Positions 52,285 through 64,000 of a DNA stretch of 64,000 nt are shown piece after piece. The DNA lies in assembly GCA_902598315.1 (NCBI GenBank), contig CACKBP010000004.1:57412-121411 (forward strand), in the 5' to 3' direction. How positions within the stretch are numbered: the stretch's first letter is position 1; each line of letters begins with the position of its first letter. The position numbers and the translations under genes were made by a program. Under the pieces are notes generated by a model, which saw only the letters and a list, made by a program, of their open reading frames with translations, was not told the origin of the DNA and ran no database searches. Origin of the DNA: an uncultured Pelagibacteraceae bacterium. Its GTDB lineage: Bacteria > Pseudomonadota > Alphaproteobacteria > Pelagibacterales > Pelagibacteraceae.

Positions 52285-53028
52285 ATGGAGCTAGGTTTGA
52301 ATGACTTTAAAAGATTTGAGAAACAAATAATTTTAAAAAATATTGGTGCAAGAGGACAGAAGAAAATACTGAATTCTAAAGTGCTAATTATTGGAATAGG
52401 AGGTTTGGGCTGTCCACTTTTGACATATTTATCAGCCTCTGGAGTAGGTACTGTTGGCATCGCTGATCCAGATAAAGTTGAAATAAGTAATTTAAATAGA
52501 CAAACTCTTTTTACTGTCGACGATATAGGCAAGTATAAGGTTAATCAAGCGAAGATTAATATAAAAAAAACTAATAATAAAATTAAGATAAAAATATTTA
52601 GAAAAAGAATAACTTCAGTTAATATCAAAACTATAATTAAAGACTTTGATGTTATCTGCGATGGTACTGATAACTTTGAAACTAGATACTTAATAAATGA
52701 TGAATGTAAAAAGAATAAGAAAATTTTAATTTCAGCAGCAATCAGTAAGTTTAATGGTCACCTATATAAATTTAATTTTAAAAAAAAAGCATCCTGTTAC
52801 AGATGTTTTATGCCAGAGAAACCTAAATTAGAAAATAATTGTGATTCGGAAGGAATTTTTTCTCCCGTTGCAGGAATTTTAGGTTCACTTCAAGCCAATG
52901 AGGTACTTAAAACAATACTTGGTTTTAAGGACGGTTTAGATAATCAAATGATTATATTTGACTCAATTAGGTCAAATTTTAGAAAAATAAAATTAAGTTA
53001 TAATCCCCATTGTAAAAACAAATGCTAA
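52285..53028 (+). CDS. ThiF/MoeB/HesA-family adenylyltransferase (E1-like)
   Basis: VLIIGIGGLGCPLLTYLSASGVGTVGIADPDKVEISNLNRQTLF; CYRC...C...C zinc ligands. Confidence 0.92.
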   Translation: MELGLNDFKRFEKQIILKNIGARGQKKILNSKVLIIGIGGLGCPLLTYLSASGVGTVGIADPDKVEISNLNRQTLFTVDDIGKYKVNQAKINIKKTNNKIKIKIFRKRITSVNIKTIIKDFDVICDGTDNFETRYLINDECKKNKKILISAAISKFNGHLYKFNFKKKASCYRCFMPEKPKLENNCDSEGIFSPVAGILGSLQANEVLKTILGFKDGLDNQMIIFDSIRSNFRKIKLSYNPHCKNKC

Positions 53029-53468
53029 AATTAAATTCTATTATTTTTTTTTTTATTTTATCTTTTCAAAACCTAGTAGCCAGCGAATATTTTTTAACAT
53101 TAAGAAATGAAAAAGTAAATCTAAGACAAGGTCCGTCCTTTGAATATCCAATAAAGTTATTTTATAAAAAAAAGTTTTTACCAGTTTTGGTTCAGGATAG
53201 TTATGAAAACTTTAGAAAAATAAGGGATCATGAAAACAATACTGGATGGATTCACATATCACAATTATCAAAAAAAAAAGCTGCAATCGTTATTGATGAC
53301 AATCAGCTTATATTCAATAAACCTTCTATTTATTCAAAGCCGGCAGTAATTCTGGAAAGAGGGAGGCTTTGTAAAATTAAAAAATGCAAAAATGATTGGT
53401 GTAAAGTCGAGGTAGAAAAGTTTAATGGTTGGATAAAAAAGAATAGTTTGTGGGGTCGGTTGGATTAA
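53022..53468 (+). CDS. Secreted bacterial SH3-domain protein
   Basis: Signal peptide; VNLRQGPSFEYPIKLFYKKKFLPV...TGWIHISQL. Confidence 0.85.
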   Translation: MLKLNSIIFFFILSFQNLVASEYFLTLRNEKVNLRQGPSFEYPIKLFYKKKFLPVLVQDSYENFRKIRDHENNTGWIHISQLSKKKAAIVIDDNQLIFNKPSIYSKPAVILERGRLCKIKKCKNDWCKVEVEKFNGWIKKNSLWGRLD

Positions 53469-53711
53469 TTATTTTTTGTACTTAGCTATCCAGATTTTAT
53501 CTAAAATAAAATACCATATTGAATTGGCCAAAGGCTCAACAATTGCATCCGTTAGAGCCACTATAAAGCTAACATCTGCCACTAACATTAAAACAGTTAT
53601 AGCGATAGCAAAGTGGCCAATAGTATAAATAATTGTTCTTAATATAGAACCTTTATTATTTTCGTAAATATCTTTTGCTGTTACGTATATTCCTTTATTG
53701 AACTCTGCCAT
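53469..53711 (-). CDS. DUF2061 membrane protein
   Basis: RTIIYTIGHFAIAITVLMLV...ANSIWYFILDKIW. Confidence 0.75.
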   Translation of the reverse strand: MAEFNKGIYVTAKDIYENNKGSILRTIIYTIGHFAIAITVLMLVADVSFIVALTDAIVEPLANSIWYFILDKIWIAKYKK

Positions 53712-54336
53712 TTTTAAATGGGTTTTCTAAAACACATGCTACTAGATGTATTCTATCTTGCTCCCCTCCATTAAAAAAATTGTGATATTTAGTGTTGTTT
53801 GTAATTGTAACTGATCCATCCGCAGGCATGTGTCTACAAACTTCTTCAATTACCATCCTGCAACCTTTATTTGTTATGATTGGTATGTGTAATCTCGGCT
53901 CAGGATCTCTATGCCAGCTAAGGGTAGATCTGGGTTCTTTTAATAATATTCTGACTCTTCCAAGCTTAAAGTGTTTCCTTAAAGTATTGTAAACTTCCTC
54001 AAAATATGTTCCTTTAAATTCAGAAACTATTTCAGTATATTTTGACTCGTCGATAGGTTTATCCCTCTCAACTTCTTTACCTTTTTCATCAGGTATGGTC
54101 CAGTATGTGCCTCTAACATTGTGGCCTTCTATAGAACTTTTATTACCTGGGATTTGATTTAAAGAGATAGCACCAAAGTTTTTAATACCTAAAGTGCTAA
54201 ATTTCTTCTTTTTTAAAACAGTATTTAAATCAGCTCTCAACTTATCAATATCGAACTTTAAATTCGGAACAATGTAAAAATCATCTTTTATATTTTGATT
54301 TAATGATTCTAAATTTGGCGTTTTAACAATTTCCAT
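53695..54336 (-). CDS. Aspartyl/asparaginyl beta-hydroxylase-like 2OG oxygenase
   Basis: LSWHRDPEPRLHIPIITNKGCRMVI...HNFFNGGEQDRIHLV (H-x-D and distal H, R). Confidence 0.7.
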   Translation of the reverse strand: MEIVKTPNLESLNQNIKDDFYIVPNLKFDIDKLRADLNTVLKKKKFSTLGIKNFGAISLNQIPGNKSSIEGHNVRGTYWTIPDEKGKEVERDKPIDESKYTEIVSEFKGTYFEEVYNTLRKHFKLGRVRILLKEPRSTLSWHRDPEPRLHIPIITNKGCRMVIEEVCRHMPADGSVTITNNTKYHNFFNGGEQDRIHLVACVLENPFKNGRVQ

Positions 54337-54337
54337 A

Positions 54338-56534
<2,197 letters not shown>

Positions 56535-56556
56535 GTGAAAAACAAGCGACAAACTG

Positions 56557-56964
56557 TCAATTTTTCAAATTTATAAATACCTCAACATTTTTAATTTTTT
56601 TACCATTTGGTGCTTTTGGAATTTTTTGAATGACTATATCATTCGCATCAATGTCTATTAATTCTGCAGTTTCACTATCATAAAAATGGTGATGGTTTGA
56701 AACATTAGTATCAAAATAAGTTTTATTTCCTCTTACTTCTACTTCACTTAAATGTCCTGCTGCTTTAAATGCGTGAACAGTATTATAGATTGTAGCTAGC
56801 GCAATTTTAGAAGTTGATTTTTTTGTTAAAAGTTTGTTTAAACTTTCAACTGTAAAATGAAAAGTTTTTTCTCTTTCGAATAAAAATTTGGCTATTTCAA
56901 CTCTTTGTTTAGTCGGTCTTAACCTGGAGGATCTTAATTTTTTTAATATATCTATTTTTTTCAC
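56557..56964 (-). CDS. irr: Fur-family iron response regulator Irr
   Basis: SRLRPTKQRVEIAKFLFE; ALATIYNTVHAFKAAGHLSEVEVRGNKTYFDTNVSNHHHFYD; adjacent to fabA as in other alphaproteobacteria. Confidence 0.9.
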   Translation of the reverse strand: MKKIDILKKLRSSRLRPTKQRVEIAKFLFEREKTFHFTVESLNKLLTKKSTSKIALATIYNTVHAFKAAGHLSEVEVRGNKTYFDTNVSNHHHFYDSETAELIDIDANDIVIQKIPKAPNGKKIKNVEVFINLKN

Positions 56965-56988
56965 GTTTTAGTTCGCTTTTTGATCTAC

Positions 56989-57005
56989 TTTATAATCATT
57001 CTAAA
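56989..57005. promoter_or_regulatory. Irr-box (ICE)-like palindrome in the irr/fabA divergent promoter region
   Basis: TTTATAATCATTCTAAA, identical to the katG copy except the central base. Confidence 0.65.
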
Positions 57006-57055
57006 CACAAATATATATGAAACTTTTGCTAAATCAAGTAAAACAATTCTGAATC

Positions 57056-57559
57056 ATGCAAAAAAACAGTTACAATTACGATGAACTAATTTCGTGTGGA
57101 GAGGGAAAACTATTTGGTGAAGGAAATGCTAAGCTACCACTTCCTCCAATGTTGATGTTTGATAGAATTACACAAATAAAAAAAGATACCGGTGAATTTA
57201 ATAAAGGTTTTATCAAAGCGGAGCTTGATATTAAAGACAACCTATGGTTTTTTGATTGTCATTTTAAAAAAGACCCAGTTATGCCAGGCTGTCTTGGCCT
57301 AGATGCTATGTGGCAGTTAGTTGGATTTTATTTAGGCTGGATAGGTGAGCCAGGAAAGGGTAGAGCTTTAGGAGTAAATTCTGTAAAATTCACTGGTGAA
57401 GTATTAAAAAATACTAAAATGGCGACTTACGAAATAAATATGAAAAGAATTTTAAAAAAAGAAGGCACTGCTGTTGGATTAGCTAATGGTATTTTAAGTG
57501 CAGATGGTAAAATAATTTACACTGCAGAAAATCTTAAGGTGGGGTTATTCAAATCATGA
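57056..57559 (+). CDS. fabA: 3-hydroxydecanoyl-ACP dehydratase/isomerase
   Basis: [43 protein letters not shown]. Confidence 0.97.
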   Translation: MQKNSYNYDELISCGEGKLFGEGNAKLPLPPMLMFDRITQIKKDTGEFNKGFIKAELDIKDNLWFFDCHFKKDPVMPGCLGLDAMWQLVGFYLGWIGEPGKGRALGVNSVKFTGEVLKNTKMATYEINMKRILKKEGTAVGLANGILSADGKIIYTAENLKVGLFKS

Positions 57560-58770
57560 AAAGGGTTGTAGTTACTGGAATAGGGGTAGTTTCTTGTTTA
57601 GGAAATAATCAAGATGAAGTTTATAAGTCATTACTAAATGCAAAATCAGGGATTACATTTTCTGAGGAATATAAGGAGTATAATTTAAAAAGTCATGTTC
57701 ACGGAAAACCAAATATTAAATTAGAAGATCATGTGGACAGAAAATTTATAAGGTTTATGGGGCCAGGTTCTGCTTATAATTATGTTTCAATGAATGAAGC
57801 TGTAAAAGATTCTGGACTTGAAGAAAAAGATGTAAGCAATGTTTCTACTGGAATGATTATGGGATCAGGCGGTCCTTCAATAGAAAACGTTATATTAGCA
57901 GCTGACAAGACAAGAGAAAAAAGTCCAAAAAGAATGGGGCCTTTTGTAGTTCCAAGAACAATGTCGAGTACAGCCTCAGCAACTCTTGCAGTGCCTTTTA
58001 AAATAAAAGGAGTTAATTATACTATTAGTTCAGCGTGTGCAACTAGCGGACATTGCATTGGTAACGCTATGGAATTAATTCAACTAGGAAAACAAAAAAT
58101 TATTTTTGCAGGTGGCAGTGATGAAGTTCATTTCGCAATGACTGCGATGTTTGATGCGATGACAGCCTTATCTTCAAAATATAATGATACTCCTGAAAAA
58201 GCATCAAGACCTTATGATAAAACTCGAGATGGTTTTGTTATCTCAGGTGGTGGTGGTGTTTTAGTTTTAGAAGAATATGAGCATGCTAAATCAAGAGGTG
58301 CAAAAATTTATGCAGAATTAACAGGCTATGGTGCTACGTCAGATGGTTACGATATGGTTGCTCCATCAGGAGAAGGAGCGGTCCGATGTATGAAAATGGC
58401 ATTGAGTACTGTAAAAAATAAAATCGATTACATAAATACTCACGGGACATCAACACCTGTTGGAGACATTACTGAGTTAAAAGCAGTAGGAGAAGTATTT
58501 AGTGACTACAAACCAAAAATTAGTTCCACTAAGTCTCTTGCGGGTCACTCACTTGGAGCTACTTCAGTTCATGAGGCTATTTACAGTTTAATTATGATGA
58601 AAAATAATTTTATAGCTGCTTCTGCTAATATAAATGATATGGATGAAGAGGCAAAAAAATATCCAATAGTAACTACAGTTGAAAAAGAAGTAAATTTAAA
58701 TTCTATAATGTCAAATAGTTTTGGTTTTGGAGGAACTAATGCTACTCTAGTATTTGAAAAGGTAAAATAA
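57556..58770 (+). CDS. fabB: Beta-ketoacyl-ACP synthase I
   Basis: [65 protein letters not shown]. Confidence 0.97.
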   Translation: MKRVVVTGIGVVSCLGNNQDEVYKSLLNAKSGITFSEEYKEYNLKSHVHGKPNIKLEDHVDRKFIRFMGPGSAYNYVSMNEAVKDSGLEEKDVSNVSTGMIMGSGGPSIENVILAADKTREKSPKRMGPFVVPRTMSSTASATLAVPFKIKGVNYTISSACATSGHCIGNAMELIQLGKQKIIFAGGSDEVHFAMTAMFDAMTALSSKYNDTPEKASRPYDKTRDGFVISGGGGVLVLEEYEHAKSRGAKIYAELTGYGATSDGYDMVAPSGEGAVRCMKMALSTVKNKIDYINTHGTSTPVGDITELKAVGEVFSDYKPKISSTKSLAGHSLGATSVHEAIYSLIMMKNNFIAASANINDMDEEAKKYPIVTTVEKEVNLNSIMSNSFGFGGTNATLVFEKVK

Positions 58771-59555
58771 TGAGTTTAATGAAAGGAAAAAAAGGTCTTA
58801 TAATGGGCGTTGCTAATGAACGCTCAATAGCTTGGGGCATATCCCAAAAACTTGCCGATGCGGGCGCAGAATTAGCTTTCACTTATTTAGGTGATGCTTT
58901 GAAAAAAAGAGTAATACCCCTTGCTGAGAAGTTAAATTCAAAAGTTACTTTTAGCTGTGATGTAGAAAAAAAAGAGGAGATTATAAAACTTTTTGAAGAT
59001 GTAAAATCAAAATGGGGAGAAATTGACTTTGTGGTTCATGCCGTAGCATTTTCAGATAAATCAGAATTAACTGGGGAATATTTAAGCACTACTAGAGAAA
59101 ATTTTCTTAGAAGTATGCTTATCTCATGCTTTTCTTTTACTGAGGTATCTAAAGAAGCTTCTAAAATAATGAGGGATGACGGAAGTTTACTAACACTTAC
59201 TTACGAATCTTCTAAAGCTATACCCAATTACAATGTAATGGGAGTTTGTAAATCTGCCTTGGAGGCAAGTGTAAAATATTTAGCTAGAGATCTTGGTAAA
59301 AAAAAAATAAGGGTAAATGCTATTAGTGCAGGTCCAATTAAAACTTTAGCTGCTTCAGCAATCGGAGATGCAAAATTTTTGTATAAATGGAATGAAGATC
59401 ACTCCTTTTTAAAAAGAAATGTAGATATTCATGATGTTGGAAATTCTGCTCTTTATTTACTAAGTAATTTGGCGGCAGGTGTAACTGGTGAAATTCACTA
59501 TGTAGACGCAGGTTATAACAAAGTTGGAATGCCTGATCCTAAAAATATGACTTAG
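58770..59555 (+). CDS. fabI: Enoyl-ACP reductase (NADH)
   Basis: [54 protein letters not shown]. Confidence 0.97.
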   Translation: MSLMKGKKGLIMGVANERSIAWGISQKLADAGAELAFTYLGDALKKRVIPLAEKLNSKVTFSCDVEKKEEIIKLFEDVKSKWGEIDFVVHAVAFSDKSELTGEYLSTTRENFLRSMLISCFSFTEVSKEASKIMRDDGSLLTLTYESSKAIPNYNVMGVCKSALEASVKYLARDLGKKKIRVNAISAGPIKTLAASAIGDAKFLYKWNEDHSFLKRNVDIHDVGNSALYLLSNLAAGVTGEIHYVDAGYNKVGMPDPKNMT

Positions 59556-61624
59556 GCAGATGCTTGTTTCATTGAAAGTTTAACTTTTCCCCTATCAAAT
59601 CCAACAACTTTTACAGAGACTTCATCGCCCTCTTTAACTACATCAGCTACTTTTGCAACTCTTTTGTTTGCCAACTCAGAAATATGTACAAGGCCGTCTT
59701 GTTTTCCTAAAAAGTTTACAAAAGCTCCGAACTCCATAATTTTAACAACCTTACCTTTGTAAATTTTTCCCATTTCAGGTTTAGCGATTAAATTTTTAAT
59801 AAATTCAATAGCTTTATTTCTTGAAGCTTCATCTGGAGCAGCGACTGTTACCTCACCTGTATCCTTTACATCAACTTTAGCTCCTGATGTTTCAACGATT
59901 TCTCTGATTGTTGCTCCACCTTTTCCAATTACAGTAGCGATATCTTTCTTATCGACTTTAATTGTTTCCATTTTTGGAGTGTGTTTTGAAAACTCTTTTC
60001 TCGAAGTCTTGATAGCTTTATTCATCTCAAGTAAAATATGCTCTCTTCCACTTTTTGCTTGATCTAAAGCTTTTTCCATAATCTCAAAAGTAATACCAGT
60101 AATTTTGATATCCATCTGAAGTGAAGTGATCCCATTTTTTGTTCCGGCTACTTTAAAATCCATATCTCCCAAATGATCTTCATCACCTAAAATGTCTGAA
60201 AGAACTGAGAAACTATCTCCTTCTTTAATTAATCCCATCGCAATTCCAGCTACTGGCTCTTTGATTGGAACACCTGCATCCATTAATGATAATGAAGTTC
60301 CACAAACAGTTGCCATTGAAGAGGATCCATTTGACTCTGTTATTTCTGAAACTACTCTTAGTGTGTAAGGAAAATTTTCTTTTTTTGGTAGAGAAGAATT
60401 GATTGCTCTCCAAGCAAGTTTACCATGTCCTATTTCTCTACGGCCAGTTCCTATCCTTCCGCATTCTCCAACTGAAAAAGGAGGAAAATTATAGTGTAAC
60501 ATAAAATTGGATCTTTGCATGCCTTCTAAACTCTCTAATCTTTGTTCGTCATCTGTCATTCCAAGGGTTGTTACTACAAGAGCTTGAGTTTCTCCTCTGG
60601 TAAAAAGAGCTGAACCGTGAGTTCTTGGTAAAATTCCAACTTCACATTTAATTTGTCTTACATCAGCTAATCCCCTTCCATCTATTCTTTTCTTCTCTTT
60701 TAAAATAGCTGTTCTCACTATATCTTTTTCTAAAGATTTTAATTGAGACATTGCTTGATTTTCCGTAACAGATTCATCCTCAACAAACATTTCTTTACAT
60801 TGAGATTCAATTTCAGAAATAGCAGTAGACCTTTTTTTTTTATCGGTTTCTTTAAATGCGCTTCTTAAATTTTTTTCAAATTTTTCAGCAATTTTCTTTT
60901 TAACATTAGAATGATCAATTTCTTCAACTTCCCATTTTGGCTTTCCTGCCTTTTTAGTCAAATTTTCAATCGCATTAATTATTGGCACAAATTGTTCATG
61001 GCCAAATTTTACTGCATCAAGCATAACTTTTTCAGATAGCCCTGATGTTTCTGACTCCACCATCAATACCGCATCTTTAGTGCCAGCAACTACTAGATCT
61101 AATTCGGAGTCTTTAAGTTGTTCTACTGACGGATTTAATAGATACTTTCCATCTTTAAATCCAACTCTACTTGCTGCTATAGGCCCCATGAATGGTAAAC
61201 CTGATATAGCTAATGCAGCTGAAGAAGCAATAATTGATAATATATCCGGTTGATTTTCACTGTCGTAAGACAAAACTGTAGGAAGCACCTGTACCTCATT
61301 CATAAAACCAGAGGGAAATAATGGTCGAATTGGTCTATCTATTAATCTAGAAATTAGTGTTTCAGCCTCAGTGGGTCTTGCCTCTCTTTTAAAATATCCA
61401 CCTGGTATTTTACCGGCAGCATAATATTTTTCTTGATAGTTTACAGATAATGGAAAATAGTCTTGCCCTTCTGCAACTTTTTTTGCTCCAACTGCTGTAG
61501 CTACCACAACTGTCTCACCTAAAGTAGCGATGATTGCTCCATCTGCTTGACGAGCTATTTTTCCAGTTTCTAAAGTTAATTTCTTACCACTTATCTCTAA
61601 TTCTTCCTTATGTATTTTAAACAT
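59552..61624 (-). CDS. pnp: Polyribonucleotide nucleotidyltransferase
   Basis: Two RNase PH domains ([36 protein letters not shown]), KH and S1 domains. Confidence 0.98.
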   Translation of the reverse strand: MFKIHKEELEISGKKLTLETGKIARQADGAIIATLGETVVVATAVGAKKVAEGQDYFPLSVNYQEKYYAAGKIPGGYFKREARPTEAETLISRLIDRPIRPLFPSGFMNEVQVLPTVLSYDSENQPDILSIIASSAALAISGLPFMGPIAASRVGFKDGKYLLNPSVEQLKDSELDLVVAGTKDAVLMVESETSGLSEKVMLDAVKFGHEQFVPIINAIENLTKKAGKPKWEVEEIDHSNVKKKIAEKFEKNLRSAFKETDKKKRSTAISEIESQCKEMFVEDESVTENQAMSQLKSLEKDIVRTAILKEKKRIDGRGLADVRQIKCEVGILPRTHGSALFTRGETQALVVTTLGMTDDEQRLESLEGMQRSNFMLHYNFPPFSVGECGRIGTGRREIGHGKLAWRAINSSLPKKENFPYTLRVVSEITESNGSSSMATVCGTSLSLMDAGVPIKEPVAGIAMGLIKEGDSFSVLSDILGDEDHLGDMDFKVAGTKNGITSLQMDIKITGITFEIMEKALDQAKSGREHILLEMNKAIKTSRKEFSKHTPKMETIKVDKKDIATVIGKGGATIREIVETSGAKVDVKDTGEVTVAAPDEASRNKAIEFIKNLIAKPEMGKIYKGKVVKIMEFGAFVNFLGKQDGLVHISELANKRVAKVADVVKEGDEVSVKVVGFDRGKVKLSMKQASA

Positions 61625-61884
61625 TATTTCCTTAAATTTAATTGTTTTATTACCTTTTGATAGGACTCAACATTTTTCTTTTTAAGGTATGAAAGAAGTT
61701 TTTTTCTTTTATTTACTGATTTAGTCAAACCTAAAGTTGAGTGTTTATCCTTTTTAAAATTTTTAAAATGATCAGATAATTTAGTAATTTTATCTGTTAA
61801 TAGTCCGATCTGTACTTCTGTGGATCCAACATCTTTATCATGTATAGCCAACGACTTAATTATATCTTTTTTTTTCTTTATCAT
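61624..61884 (-). CDS. rpsO: 30S ribosomal protein S15
   Basis: [36 protein letters not shown]. Confidence 0.96.
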   Translation of the reverse strand: MIKKKKDIIKSLAIHDKDVGSTEVQIGLLTDKITKLSDHFKNFKKDKHSTLGLTKSVNKRKKLLSYLKKKNVESYQKVIKQLNLRK

Positions 61885-62254
61885 TATCTTTGTTCTTTTT
61901 TATAATTTTTTCAATCTTTTCAGCATATTCAAATGAGTTATCTTCTACAAATGTGAGTTTAGGAAGAAACTTAATATCTAGCCTTTTAGACAGCGCTTTT
62001 CTAACAAGATGAGAGTATTCAGTCAAGATTTTTACTGTTTCTTTAGTATCTATCCCGCCTAGTGGAATTACGTAAACTCTAGCTGTTTTGAGGTCTGGGG
62101 TCATTCTTACTTCAGTAACAGTTATTAATTTCGAATTGATGAAGGGAATTTTGGCCTCATTCCGAATAAAAAGTTCTCCCAAATTTTGTTTTACCAACTC
62201 GCCAACTCTCAATTGTCTCTGACTAAATGCTCTTTGTGATGTATTGTTATTCAT
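61856..62254 (-). CDS. rbfA: Ribosome-binding factor A
   Basis: SQRQLRVGELVKQNLGELF; VTEVRMTPDLKTARVYVIPLG; position infB-rbfA. Confidence 0.94.
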   Translation of the reverse strand: MNNNTSQRAFSQRQLRVGELVKQNLGELFIRNEAKIPFINSKLITVTEVRMTPDLKTARVYVIPLGGIDTKETVKILTEYSHLVRKALSKRLDIKFLPKLTFVEDNSFEYAEKIEKIIKKNKDNDKEKKRYN

Positions 62255-64000
62255 TAAATTGACCTACTTATTTCTTCAGACAAGTAGGATTCTATTACAT
62301 CTTTTTCTTTAAAATCTATAAAATCTTTAATACTAATACCGCATTCTAATCCAGTTCCAACTTCTTTTACCTGATTTTTTTCTCTAAAAATGGACAAGAT
62401 TTCTCCGCTATAAACAACAACGCCATCTCTTATTATTCTAGCTTTCGATTTGCTCTTTATTTCTCCGCTAATAACTTTTGAACCAGCTATTTTTCCGGCA
62501 CTGGAAACTTTAAATATTTTTTGAATTTCGGCACTACCAAGTACAGTTTCTTTAATATCAGGTTCTAGTAATCCGGACAGAGATTTTTCTACAAATTCGA
62601 TCGCCTCGTATATTATATTGAAATACTTAATATCAATTTTTTGCTCATCTGCTAATTTCTTTGCTTCTCTATTCGGTTTCACATTAAATCCAACTAACAG
62701 AGCATTTGAGGCTTTAGCTAATGTTACATCAGTTTCATTGATCATCCCAATATCTGATAAAATAATTTTAGCTTCAACCTCGTTATGTTTTATTTTATCA
62801 ATAGCCATTTTTAAAGCCTCATTTGAACCTTGAACATCTGATTTTATTATAATATTTAGCTCGTCTTTCGATTTAGTATTTTCAAAAAGTGTTGTTTTAT
62901 CCTTTGCTATAAGTTTTGACTGTGCACTGTCAGCTTTTCTAAATTCTACAGTCGCTTTTGCTTCGTCCTCATTTTTAGTCACTACAAACTCGGCTCCTGC
63001 GTAGGCTGAGTTATTCATTCCTAAAATTTCTATTGGCATAGATGGTAGTGCCTCGTCTAACATCTTGCCCTCGTGATTTATCATTGCTCTTATTTTGCCC
63101 CATGTATCTCCACAAACAAAATAGTCTCCTTTTTTAAGCTTGCCATTATTAATTAAAATTGTTGAGACAGGGCCTTTTCCTTTATCTATTTTGGACTCAA
63201 TTACTATACCTCTTGCGCTGTCCGTGTATGATGCTTTTAACTCAAGAATTTCTGCTTGTAATAAAATACTTTCTTTTAATTTATCTAAATTAATTTTCTT
63301 AGTGGCAGAAATTTCAACAAATAAAGTGTCCCCACTCAAATCTTCAGCTACTAGCTCATATTGCATCATTTCATTTTTAATTTTGCTAATATTTCTTTCT
63401 GGTAAATCGCATTTGTTTATTGCAACAATTATTGGTACTTTGGCAGCTTTTGCATGTTTTATAGCTTCAACAGTTTGAGGTTTAATCCCATCATTTGCTG
63501 CAACAACTAAAACCACAATATCAGTTATTTTGGAACCTCTCGCGCGCATTTCTGTAAACGCGGCATGACCTGGTGTGTCTATAAAGGTTATAAGGTTACC
63601 TTTATCGGTTTTAACTTGGTAGGCTCCAATATGTTGGGTTATACCGCCATGCTCTCCAGAAACAACATTTGAATCTCTTAATGCGTCTAATAAAGAGGTT
63701 TTTCCATGATCAACATGACCCATTATCGTAACTATTGGAGGTCTTAATTTGACCTCGCCTTTAATTTCACTTTTAACTTTTCCAGTTTCAATTACTGGTT
63801 TTTCCTCTAATATTGGTTTGTGGCCAAATTCTTTAACTAAATATTCCGCAGTATCTTTGTCTATATTATGGTTAATTGTTGCTACAACTTTCATATTAAA
63901 TAAAAATTTTATAATCTCACTTGATTTTTCGGCCATTCTATTTGAAAGTTCTTGTATTGTTATTTGCTCTGGAATTTTTACCTCTCTTATTACTTTTTTA
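62254..64000 (-). CDS. infB: Translation initiation factor IF-2, N-terminus beyond window edge
   Basis: RPPIVTIMGHVDHGKTSLLDALR; frame stays open from 63936 to 64000, reading ...KVIREVKIPEQITIQELSNRMAEKSSEIIKFLFNM. Confidence 0.98.
   Translation of the reverse strand, partial: KKVIREVKIPEQITIQELSNRMAEKSSEIIKFLFNMKVVATINHNIDKDTAEYLVKEFGHKPILEEKPVIETGKVKSEIKGEVKLRPPIVTIMGHVDHGKTSLLDALRDSNVVSGEHGGITQHIGAYQVKTDKGNLITFIDTPGHAAFTEMRARGSKITDIVVLVVAANDGIKPQTVEAIKHAKAAKVPIIVAINKCDLPERNISKIKNEMMQYELVAEDLSGDTLFVEISATKKINLDKLKESILLQAEILELKASYTDSARGIVIESKIDKGKGPVSTILINNGKLKKGDYFVCGDTWGKIRAMINHEGKMLDEALPSMPIEILGMNNSAYAGAEFVVTKNEDEAKATVEFRKADSAQSKLIAKDKTTLFENTKSKDELNIIIKSDVQGSNEALKMAIDKIKHNEVEAKIILSDIGMINETDVTLAKASNALLVGFNVKPNREAKKLADEQKIDIKYFNIIYEAIEFVEKSLSGLLEPDIKETVLGSAEIQKIFKVSSAGKIAGSKVISGEIKSKSKARIIRDGVVVYSGEILSIFREKNQVKEVGTGLECGISIKDFIDFKEKDVIESYLSEEISRSI

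Overview
AT-rich, densely packed bacterial chromosome segment. Gene content and order (irr-fabA-fabB-fabI, infB-rbfA-rpsO-pnp, mutM-rpsT-dnaA-dnaN-gyrB, chvI/chvG-ahcY-tsaE-amgK-murU, RegA/RegB) indicate a streamlined alphaproteobacterium, most like SAR11/Pelagibacterales (inference). The window is mostly housekeeping genes. I saw no tRNA, rRNA, CRISPR array, transposase, prophage or defence system. The points most worth a second look are: (i) two near-identical 17-bp Irr-box-like palindromes, one in front of katG and one in the irr/fabA divergent promoter; (ii) a cassette of ornithine-decarboxylase-like, deoxyhypusine-synthase-like, N-carbamoylputrescine amidase and agmatine deiminase genes, flanked by the separated regA and regB genes; (iii) a ROSE-like RNA thermometer candidate in front of hsp20; (iv) an unannotated minus-strand mini-locus upstream of purE (40-aa basic ORF, CCUCCU anti-SD motif, terminator hairpin); (v) a start codon embedded in a perfect 12-bp hairpin with a GCGA loop; (vi) a protein with a histone-H1-like Lys/Arg tail and a coiled coil. 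All calls are from reading the sequence; no searches or folding were run.
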